From: Candidatus Villigracilis proximus
Lineage (GTDB): Bacteria; Chloroflexota; Anaerolineae; Anaerolineales; Villigracilaceae
DNA: 49,037 bases
Assembly: GCA_016715195.1 (NCBI GenBank)
Contig: JADKBB010000043.1
Span: 1 to 49,037 of the forward strand
Reading direction: 5' to 3'
Below, one piece after another: positions 17,165-23,930 of this stretch. Position 1 is the stretch's first letter. Each line of letters starts with the position of its first letter. The notes beneath the pieces were generated by a model. It saw only the letters and a program-made list of their open reading frames with translations. It ran no database searches and was not told where the DNA came from. The translations under genes were made by a program, and so were the position numbers.

Positions 17165-18082
17165 TTACAACCCGATCCGTACGTGGGTTGCGTAGAAGAT
17201 AAAGCGCCCCATCACTTCGCCAGTCAGGATCAGGATCAAAGCACTGAAAACCAGCGTGGACAAGGTGCCTTCCTTCCCAAGGATGGAGGCATTGCGATAA
17301 ATGTAAGTAGCCAGAATCCCTGCTCCCACGAAGACGAAGATGAGCCGCAAGGCAAATATGACGCCAAAGGTGCCCACCATCATCTCCAGACTTTGCATGG
17401 CTTCAACTCCCTGCGAAGGCAGGTAGGCCATGTAGAGCGGAGTAACAAGGAATTCAACACCCAGCAGGGCGATGGAGGCAATTGCAAGCCCCTGTAAAGC
17501 CTTGCGCAACATTTCCAGCTGCTGTTCATCTTTCTTGTCGCCTTTGTTGAGGAGGGCATTGTTGACGATCAATGCCGCAGCGATGGTCGCCACGCCAAGC
17601 AGCAGGGCGGTCACAAGGAAGCTCACCGGGGTGGCAAGGGTGTTCCAAGCGGGCTGGGTGCGGATCATGTACACCATACCCATGCCATACACCTGGACGA
17701 GCCCGAGCAAGCCAGTGATCCAGCCGATGACGGTCCGCAGCACGTTGTTGCCGATCTTGCGCCACTGCATAAGGGCATATACGCCGACGAGAATTACGAA
17801 AACCACGGCGATGACCACTTCCCGGCTAAGCCAAGATGTGCCAAGGTTGGGGACGGCTTTTGCAATGTTCAGCGGGTTTCCAAGATGCAGCAGCGATGAA
17901 AGCAGGGCCAATCCCATGATCGGAAAGATGATATAGAGCGGGCCATTGGTAAATCGGTCAGCTTGGTCCACGCCAGCCATGCGAACGGCGAAGGCACGGA
18001 CGATCAATAGAACCAGCAGAGAGCCAGCCGCGATTTGTCCAAGGATTGTAAAGATGAGCAGAGCCCATTCACGAGTATCCAT
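17165..18082 (-). CDS. DmsC-like membrane anchor subunit of molybdoenzyme
   Basis: 305 residues with about eight transmembrane helices, of the DmsC family. These proteins anchor the catalytic dimer and pass electrons from menaquinol to the ferredoxin subunit. Recognisable blocks are SSLLHLGNPLNIAKA, GTSWLSREVVIAVVF and a C-terminal GEVMGRFIFYATHVRIGL. It starts 13 bases after the dmsB-like stop. A paralogue with the same landmarks is encoded at 22979-23899, inside the two-component operon. Confidence 0.9.
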   Translation of the reverse strand: MDTREWALLIFTILGQIAAGSLLVLLIVRAFAVRMAGVDQADRFTNGPLYIIFPIMGLALLSSLLHLGNPLNIAKAVPNLGTSWLSREVVIAVVFVILVGVYALMQWRKIGNNVLRTVIGWITGLLGLVQVYGMGMVYMIRTQPAWNTLATPVSFLVTALLLGVATIAAALIVNNALLNKGDKKDEQQLEMLRKALQGLAIASIALLGVEFLVTPLYMAYLPSQGVEAMQSLEMMVGTFGVIFALRLIFVFVGAGILATYIYRNASILGKEGTLSTLVFSALILILTGEVMGRFIFYATHVRIGL

Positions 18083-18095
18083 AATGTTTCTCCTA

Positions 18096-18710
18096 TCAAT
18101 CGATGTTCAAAACCTGCCCACCGCCAGACTGTGAAGTTCTGGTGTCCTTGTGGGGGGTGTAAACTATCGCTGGATGGGTCAGGGACGGGTCAGGCATTGG
18201 AGCCGGATCATTCAGTTCGCCATGCTTGGCTTTCAATTCTTCGATATCACCAAATTCCAGCGCGCGGTATGGACAGGCATCCACACAAGCCGGGTTCTGT
18301 CCTTGTGCTTGGAGTTCGACACAAAAATCGCACTTAGTCATCACTTTGGCTTCTTCGTTGAACTGCGGCGCGCCGTACGGGCAAGCCCATGAGCAGTAGC
18401 GGCAGCCAATGCATTTGTCCGGGTCGATCAAGACGATCCCATCGTCACGTTTGCTGATCGCAGAAGCCGGGCACACTTCCATACAGATCGGCTTTTCGCA
18501 GTGCATACAAGCGGTCGAGACGAAGTAATGGAACACACCGCTGGGGACCATCTGATCGCCGTCTGCGACCCATTCCCCGCCGCCGTATTCATATACACGG
18601 CGCCAGCGGACACCCAAAGGTAGCTCCTTGCGATCTTTGCAGGCGATTTCGCAGGCTTTACAGCCTGAGCAATCTGCCAGGTTTACATAAAAACCAAGTT
18701 GTTTAGCCAT
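18096..18710 (-). CDS. DmsB-like four-cluster [4Fe-4S] electron transfer subunit
   Basis: 204 residues. Four ferredoxin-type cysteine sets appear in the order typical of DmsB/NrfC/PhsB proteins: CSGCKACEIACK, CMHCEKPICMEVCP, CIGCRYCSWACPYG and CDFCVELQAQG...CVDACPY. It would carry electrons between the DmsC-like quinol oxidase and the DmsA-like active site, riding with the catalytic subunit through Tat because it has no signal of its own. The start at MAKQLGFYV is chosen because AAAAGGAGATCTAAC precedes it; a longer frame to 18776 runs into the upstream gene. Confidence 0.94.
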   Translation of the reverse strand: MAKQLGFYVNLADCSGCKACEIACKDRKELPLGVRWRRVYEYGGGEWVADGDQMVPSGVFHYFVSTACMHCEKPICMEVCPASAISKRDDGIVLIDPDKCIGCRYCSWACPYGAPQFNEEAKVMTKCDFCVELQAQGQNPACVDACPYRALEFGDIEELKAKHGELNDPAPMPDPSLTHPAIVYTPHKDTRTSQSGGGQVLNID

Positions 18711-18723
18711 GTTAGATCTCCTT

Positions 18724-21135
18724 TTAGGCCTTCTCAACCTGCACCAGGTTGGTATGTTGCGGGTTGCCCTTGGCAAAAGGTGTAGGGTGGTACTTGGTCA
18801 GGGTGTTGATGCAACCACGGATATCAACACCGTTCTCATCGGGGGTGAACCAGGCACCTTGCGGCAAACTGGTTACGCCAGGGCGAAGGCGGTTCGTGAC
18901 ATAAGCGGGGACCCGAACTTCACCGCGATCGTTGAAGACCTTGACCATATCGCCATTTTTGATTCCGCGGGCTTCAGCGTCCAGCGTGTTCATCCACAAA
19001 GACTGGATGTGCGCTTCGCGCAAGGCTGCCACATTATCAAAGGTGGAATGAGAGCGCTGGACGGAGTGATGCCCACCCATCAAGAGCGGGTATTTCTCGC
19101 GCAGCGGATCACTGACACCTTCCCATTCGGGAATATACAGTGGGATGGCCGGGATCTCTTCGGGGTTGTTCATTGCAGCCATGGTGGGGGAATAGATCTC
19201 GATTTTTCCGGTTGGGGTCTTGAGCGGATTGGCAATCGGATCTTCCACGAATGCCTTACCTGCAATAATTCCGCCGCCGCCAACTTTTTTGTAATAGCCG
19301 ATTTCTTTGAATTCTTCGTAGGTCGGGAAATCTTCGTTGTTTTCACGGGCAACTGCCACGATATCGCGCAGCCAGGATTCGCGTGTTTCATGTCCTTCAC
19401 GGAATTCAACACCAAGTCCGAGGCGATCTGCCAATTGCTCCGCCACCCAGAGCACATCCTTGGCTTCGTACAACGGTTCGATCAACTGATGGTTGAACAG
19501 AACAAAGTTCGATCTGCCTTCAGAGTTGCCGCCGGTGATGTTTTCGGCTTCGAAATGGGTGGTATCAGGCAGGAGGATGTCTGCCATCTTGGCGCTGTGG
19601 GTCATGACCACATCAGACACAACGATGAACTCAAGCTTGCTTTCGTCTTGCAGCATCTTCACGGTGCCGTTGATGTCCGAGTGCTGGTTGGTGATGCAGT
19701 TACCCGCCCAGTTCCACATGAACTTCATATCGGCGGTCATTTTTTCTGCACCCTTAATGAGGTCACGGGGTCCAGATGTCATCTCGTGACCGCGTTCGAT
19801 GAAATCGGGCCACATGTAGACTGAAATCTTGGTCTTGATGGGATTTTCGCCAGCTGGGAAACCTCCAATGCTGATGTTGGTGCCGCCGGTCGGGCGGGTG
19901 CCATTTCCACCACCGGATATACCAAAGTTTCCGGTCATTGCGGCAAGGATCGGCAAAGCGCGTACCGGTTGTTCGCCGTAAGCGCGTCGCTGCATACCCC
20001 AACCCTGGAACATTGCGCATGGTTTGGTGCCGGCAATCTCACGAGCCAATTTAACGATCCGCTCAGCGGGGATGCCAGTAATGGGTGCTGCCCATTCCGG
20101 GGTCTTGGGTGTTTTGTCGTAGCCACGTCCCATAAGATAAGCCATGTAGGATGAGTTGCGAGGCGTACCTTCGGGCAGTGTGTCCTCATCAAAGCCGACC
20201 GAGTAGGTCGCCATGAATTCCTTGTCGTACGTTCCGTCCTTGACCATTACATAAGCCAGGGCGGCGATCAAGGCACAGTCTGTACCGGGGTTGATCGGAA
20301 CCCAATCCGCTTCGGTGGCGATGGCGGTGTCATTGTAAACAGGGTCGATGACAATGAACTTCGCTCCGGCTTCCTTTGCCTTCAGGCAGTGGTAACCAAT
20401 GCCTTTTCCGCCCGTTCTGGTAACCACGGGATTATCAGACCATAGGACGATCAGCTTGGAATTGAGAAGGTCGTCAGAAGAGTTACTACCGCCGGCAGTA
20501 ATAAAAGGCAGTGCGGCGGAATAGCAGGCGGTGCTGTAGGTTCCGTAGAAACTTACATATCCACCAAACAAATGCATCACACGCGCGATCGGTCCAACGC
20601 CATTGTAGGTATTGTCGACCCCGCCCGCGATCTGGCCTGTGGCGTAATTATAGTAAATCGCCTCATTGCCGTATTTTTCCTTGACTTCCTGCAATTTGGT
20701 GGCAACCGTATCAAGAGCTTCTTCCCATGAAATGCGCTCAAATTTGCCTTCGCCGCGCTTGCCGACCCGCTTCATGGGGTACTTTAAGCGTTCTGGTGAA
20801 TAAACGCGCCATTTCTGTGAACGACCGCGCAGGCAGGGAATCGCCTTCATTCGATCAAAGGTGTCTTCAGGGTCCTGGTCAGGCAGCATGCGTACCACGG
20901 TGCCGTCTTTGACCTCAGCCCAGAGAATACAACGGCTGCCACAGTTGTGATAGCAGCTTGTCGTAAAAATCTGGCTATCGCTTGCAGCAGCGGCTTTTTC
21001 GACTGTTTTCAGTCCGAAATCCAGACCACCTGCCAGTGCCGCAGTTCCACCGAGGGCAGCGCTCCATTTAAGGAAGCTGCGCCGTGAAATCACGGTATCG
21101 GTCAGGGTTTTAGTGAGGAAATCCTTTTTAGTCAT
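18724..21135 (-). CDS. Tat-exported molybdopterin oxidoreductase, DMSO-reductase family (DmsA-like)
   Basis: 803-residue catalytic subunit. The twin-arginine signal is SRRSFLKWSAALGGTAALAG (about residues 17-36). An N-terminal [4Fe-4S] site has CYHNCGSRC and a later Cys in CLRGRS. YGTYSTACYSAALPF aligns with the DmsA region that carries the molybdenum-coordinating Ser, and the molybdopterin-binding domains follow (GWGMQRRAYGEQ, NQHSDI, DILLPDTTHFE). The C-terminal domain ends with PQGAWFTPDENGVDIRG, as in DmsA/YnfE. The substrate is not certain: DMSO, TMAO, polysulfide-like or other oxyanions remain possible. GGAGGAATA lies before the ATG. It forms an operon with the dmsB- and dmsC-like genes. 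Confidence 0.9.
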   Translation of the reverse strand: MTKKDFLTKTLTDTVISRRSFLKWSAALGGTAALAGGLDFGLKTVEKAAAASDSQIFTTSCYHNCGSRCILWAEVKDGTVVRMLPDQDPEDTFDRMKAIPCLRGRSQKWRVYSPERLKYPMKRVGKRGEGKFERISWEEALDTVATKLQEVKEKYGNEAIYYNYATGQIAGGVDNTYNGVGPIARVMHLFGGYVSFYGTYSTACYSAALPFITAGGSNSSDDLLNSKLIVLWSDNPVVTRTGGKGIGYHCLKAKEAGAKFIVIDPVYNDTAIATEADWVPINPGTDCALIAALAYVMVKDGTYDKEFMATYSVGFDEDTLPEGTPRNSSYMAYLMGRGYDKTPKTPEWAAPITGIPAERIVKLAREIAGTKPCAMFQGWGMQRRAYGEQPVRALPILAAMTGNFGISGGGNGTRPTGGTNISIGGFPAGENPIKTKISVYMWPDFIERGHEMTSGPRDLIKGAEKMTADMKFMWNWAGNCITNQHSDINGTVKMLQDESKLEFIVVSDVVMTHSAKMADILLPDTTHFEAENITGGNSEGRSNFVLFNHQLIEPLYEAKDVLWVAEQLADRLGLGVEFREGHETRESWLRDIVAVARENNEDFPTYEEFKEIGYYKKVGGGGIIAGKAFVEDPIANPLKTPTGKIEIYSPTMAAMNNPEEIPAIPLYIPEWEGVSDPLREKYPLLMGGHHSVQRSHSTFDNVAALREAHIQSLWMNTLDAEARGIKNGDMVKVFNDRGEVRVPAYVTNRLRPGVTSLPQGAWFTPDENGVDIRGCINTLTKYHPTPFAKGNPQHTNLVQVEKA

Positions 21136-21146
21136 TATTCCTCCAG

Positions 21147-21227
21147 TTAGGAAACATTTGTGTAATGAGATGTGCTTCGCAGAGCATGAATTTTGTGGGC
21201 GATCGAATATTTTTGGGCTAATTGCAT
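21147..21227 (-). CDS. Candidate 26-residue leader peptide or small protein
   Basis: An ATG at 21227 preceded by TAGGAGAGTGTCC opens a frame reading MQLAQKYSIAHKIHAL, then RSTSHYTNVS and TAA, ending 11 bases before the DmsA-like start. The ribosome site is as good as that of its neighbours. It is not hydrophobic and has no Tat signal. It could be a leader ORF coupling translation to dmsA, or chance. I recognise no family. Confidence 0.35.
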   Translation of the reverse strand: MQLAQKYSIAHKIHALRSTSHYTNVS

Positions 21228-21342
21228 GGACACTCTCCTAATCATGAAAATTCACGGCTGCTTCAGCCGGGTTTGTGTATTTATTCACGATTAGAGTAAC
21301 ATCCAGCCCGGTACAATTCATCGCCAATTGGAGTACTCTTCA

Positions 21343-21360
21343 CTCATCCTTTCGGGTGAG
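21343..21360. terminator. Short hairpin after the multiheme cytochrome gene
   Basis: CTCATCC-TTTC-GGGTGAG: 7-bp arms with one G-T pair, seven bases after the cytochrome stop on the - strand. Geometry and sequence match the hairpin at 9691-9708. About 115 bases separate it from the small ORF, room for a promoter for the dmsA-like operon. That gap also holds a CGGCTG-CTT-CAGCCG stem at 21255-21269. Confidence 0.5.
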
Positions 21361-21367
21361 ATAATAA

Positions 21368-22189
21368 TTAGTTTCCGGTTTGGGAGCTTTCTTCGGAATG
21401 TAAGCCCCAGGGGTTATTTTCGTAGTGACAACGCTTGCAATCCACTTGATATTGAAGGTTGTGGGAATAAAAGGGGGTGACTGTATTTTTATCAAACCAG
21501 GAACTGCTCCAGGAGACCCAGACACTGCCATCCTGCAGCGGTCCAACTTGTAGACCTTCCGCGTCATGGCAGGCTGTACAGGTAACGTTTGTATGCTGTG
21601 CTCCGTGGATCGAGAATGGACCTTCGGCGACTTGAGTAGCCATGGAATGACAGCCTGAACCATTGCACAACGTATCCGTGCCGTTGGTATGGTCGCTGAT
21701 CGGCGTGGCTGGAACCTGCAATGATGCTTTCTCGATTTGTTTATGGCAGTCTAGACATGCAGCCCCTGTGCTGTGGTGGTCGTGACATTCCAGGCAGGTA
21801 AAGTTTTTATGGGCGGTTTCGGCATGGTCATATCCTTCATGACAATTACTGCACAGGTCGCTGTAATTATTGACAGACTCATATTGCCCGCTGTTCTGAT
21901 TCAGCCAGACGACCTCGTTTGTCATAATCCCATTCTCTGTACGATGACAGACATCGCAATGGACCTCATTTCCCTTTTGCCCGTGCGGGCTTTGTCCCCA
22001 TATATTTTCAATATCCGACAAATAGCGTAGATCCGGGGTCTGGGAGGGGAGGGGGACTGTCGGAGTTGGCTGCGGTGTAGGAGCTTGCGCCGTTAGGGTT
22101 GCGGTATTTTTATCCATACCATTACAACCGGTCAAAAGAACAATAAGGAGACCGATCAATATTGGTTTCCTGGTGAATATGTGTGTCAT
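21368..22189 (-). CDS. Seven-heme c-type cytochrome lipoprotein
   Basis: 273 residues. A lipoprotein signal ends in LLIVLLTGCNG, so the mature protein would be lipid-anchored outside the membrane. Heme attachment motifs are CDVCH, CSNCH, CLECH, CLDCH, CTACH and CKRCH, plus one non-standard CNGSGCH (C-x4-CH). A Pro/Thr-rich linker (about residues 35-55) separates the anchor from the heme domain. The number and spacing resemble NapC/NrfH- or decaheme-type shuttles, without a clear family match. It lies between the response regulator and the dmsA-like operon and would be a natural extracytoplasmic electron partner, alongside the WD40-heme protein. Confidence 0.88.
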   Translation of the reverse strand: MTHIFTRKPILIGLLIVLLTGCNGMDKNTATLTAQAPTPQPTPTVPLPSQTPDLRYLSDIENIWGQSPHGQKGNEVHCDVCHRTENGIMTNEVVWLNQNSGQYESVNNYSDLCSNCHEGYDHAETAHKNFTCLECHDHHSTGAACLDCHKQIEKASLQVPATPISDHTNGTDTLCNGSGCHSMATQVAEGPFSIHGAQHTNVTCTACHDAEGLQVGPLQDGSVWVSWSSSWFDKNTVTPFYSHNLQYQVDCKRCHYENNPWGLHSEESSQTGN

Positions 22190-22219
22190 TTTCGATGTTT
22201 ACTTCCTTTTCGGGAATTC

Positions 22220-22282
22220 TATATTCAGCCCTTGTCCGGCAAGGACAAAGAGAAGCCAAAAACCGACAATAGGCTGAATATA
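22220..22282. promoter_or_regulatory. Two-tier inverted repeat between response regulator and cytochrome
   Basis: Outer arms 22220-22230 and 22272-22282 are perfect 11-bp complements (…ATATTCAGCC / GGCTGAATAT…). Inside is a second stem, TTGTCC (22232-22237) with GGACAA (22243-22248). It occupies the 114-base gap after the response regulator stop on the - strand and could be an attenuator, a processing hairpin or a regulator site in front of the cytochrome gene. Confidence 0.45.
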
Positions 22283-22303
22283 TTCTTTGATTGTGGTGGG
22301 AGA

Positions 22304-22960
22304 TCAACTATCGCGCGGTGAGACCAATCCATGCTTGACAGCATAGGTGGCGGCTTGCGTGCGGTTATCAAGCTGTAGCTTTTCCAAAATATTCTTGATA
22401 TGACTCTTAACGGTGTTGACAGAGATCATCAGTTTGTCCGCGATTTCCTGGTTGCTGGCCCCGCTGGCGACCAGACGCAGCACGAGCAGTTCCCGTTCGG
22501 TCAGGGATTGTTCGCCTTTATCTTCATCTGCCATGCGGTTCGCAACGCTCTTGAGCAGTTTCGATGCCATGGTGCGTGTCATCGCTGTTTCACCGTTGGT
22601 CACTCCGTGCAAAAGGTCGAATAGTTCGTTCGCGTCCAGGCTCTTCAATAAATACCCGGCTACGCCGAGTTGTGCCGCTTCATACAGGTGACCGTCCCGT
22701 TCTGAGGAGGTCAACATGACCACTGCAATTTGAGGGAACCGGCGATGGATCTCCTTTGCAGCCTGGAGACCATCCAGTTTCGGCATGTAGATATCCATCA
22801 GGATCACGTCAGGATGTAATTTCTCCGCCAATTGGATGGCTTCCTCGCCCGTCTCTGCCTCTCCGATGACTTCGACCAGGTCTTCACGGGTCTTCATCAA
22901 GCCGATCAACCCCTGGCGGAATAATTTATGGTCGTCTGCTATTAAAACTTTGATTGTCAT
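22304..22960 (-). CDS. NarL/LuxR-family response regulator
   Basis: 218 residues. The receiver domain has the acidic pair in IADDHKLFRQGL, the phospho-acceptor Asp56 in VILMDIYMP, Thr/Ser in VVMLTSSERD and the conserved Lys in GYLLKSLD. The C-terminal helix-turn-helix is LTERELLVLRLVASGASNQE continuing IADKLMISVNTVKSHIKNIL. It pairs with the NarX-like kinase two genes upstream and would control the respiratory operon next to it. It starts 18 bases after the DmsC-like gene, so kinase, membrane protein and regulator are one transcript. Confidence 0.94.
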   Translation of the reverse strand: MTIKVLIADDHKLFRQGLIGLMKTREDLVEVIGEAETGEEAIQLAEKLHPDVILMDIYMPKLDGLQAAKEIHRRFPQIAVVMLTSSERDGHLYEAAQLGVAGYLLKSLDANELFDLLHGVTNGETAMTRTMASKLLKSVANRMADEDKGEQSLTERELLVLRLVASGASNQEIADKLMISVNTVKSHIKNILEKLQLDNRTQAATYAVKHGLVSPRDS

Positions 22961-22978
22961 TCTTTCACCATTTGGTTT

Positions 22979-23899
22979 TTATAATCCCACACGGATATGT
23001 GTGGCGTAAAACAGGAAGCGTCCGATGATCTCTCCCACGAGTATCAACAGACAGGAAAGATATACCGGCGACATCAAACCCTGCGGAGTGGTTTGCAGCC
23101 TGTACATCCTCACAACAGAAACTGCAAGTGATATGGATGCATAGACGAGAATGACCATCCGCATTACGAATAATGGCAGGTAAAGCTCTACAAGCAGACT
23201 CAGGCTTGTGCGGGCGGTCAAGTCTCCCTGAGCAAGGAGACGGATCTGGATGAACGTGATCGCTATATTCAAGGCGACCAGCGCAACCGTAAGAATGGTC
23301 AATCCCCCCATTGAATTGCGAAGCACCTGGGTCCTCAGTTCCACGTCATTCTCTTTCTTGATCTCTGAAAATTTCAAATCCAACACCATCAGACAGGCAA
23401 TTGCCATGATGCCCAAAAGAAGAGTCGTTGTGTAAAATGACAGGACGACTGTGGGGGAATTCCATGCCACCTGGGTTGGGATCAGATAAATGCGAGCCAT
23501 GCAATAGATAAGGACGGAGCCAAACATGATCGCCAGCCAGCCCAGCCCGGTGATCAAGCTGCGGCAGTGGGTTTGAAAATAGGTTAGATACAGCACGCTC
23601 ATCGTCGACATAAAGAACAGCAGCGAGAAAACGATCTCCCGACTAAGCCATGAAGATTTGAAATTCAACACCGCCAGATAAGAGTGAAACGGTTTGCTTA
23701 AATGGAAATGCGCGCCGCCCATGGCGACCACTGCCGTGAAGGCAATAACCAATATCGGATTGCTGATGATGCGGTCGATCTCCTGTACGCTGAATTTCGA
23801 CCCAGCCAGATAGCGGATCAGCCATAGAATGGCAAACGCGCCAACTGCCAATTGCATCAGGATCGTGTAAACAGGTAAAGCCCATTCGCGGACGTTCAT
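22979..23899 (-). CDS. DmsC-like integral membrane protein within two-component operon
   Basis: 306 residues, about eight helices, the same family as 17165-18082: HFHLSKPFHSYLAVLNFKSS, SWLSREIVFSLLFF, and a C-terminus GEIIGRFLFYATHIRVGL almost identical to its paralogue. No dmsA- or dmsB-like gene is adjacent; it sits alone between a histidine kinase and its response regulator with gaps of 31 and 18 bases. It could be an alternative anchor for the same enzyme, or a quinone-binding input module for the kinase. The second idea is inference from gene order only. Confidence 0.85.
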   Translation of the reverse strand: MNVREWALPVYTILMQLAVGAFAILWLIRYLAGSKFSVQEIDRIISNPILVIAFTAVVAMGGAHFHLSKPFHSYLAVLNFKSSWLSREIVFSLLFFMSTMSVLYLTYFQTHCRSLITGLGWLAIMFGSVLIYCMARIYLIPTQVAWNSPTVVLSFYTTTLLLGIMAIACLMVLDLKFSEIKKENDVELRTQVLRNSMGGLTILTVALVALNIAITFIQIRLLAQGDLTARTSLSLLVELYLPLFVMRMVILVYASISLAVSVVRMYRLQTTPQGLMSPVYLSCLLILVGEIIGRFLFYATHIRVGL

Positions 23900-23930
23900 G
23901 CCAGTTCTCTCGTTTCAAAATATAAGGTTC

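Noticed and set aside
18709..19824. Long open frame on the + strand (371 codons)
   Set aside because: It is antisense to the DmsA-like gene; no domain recognised, composition mirrors the opposite strand.
18724..21135. Naming the molybdoenzyme as a true DMSO, arsenate or selenate reductase
   Set aside because: Active-site family features are visible but substrate-determining positions cannot be judged without alignment.
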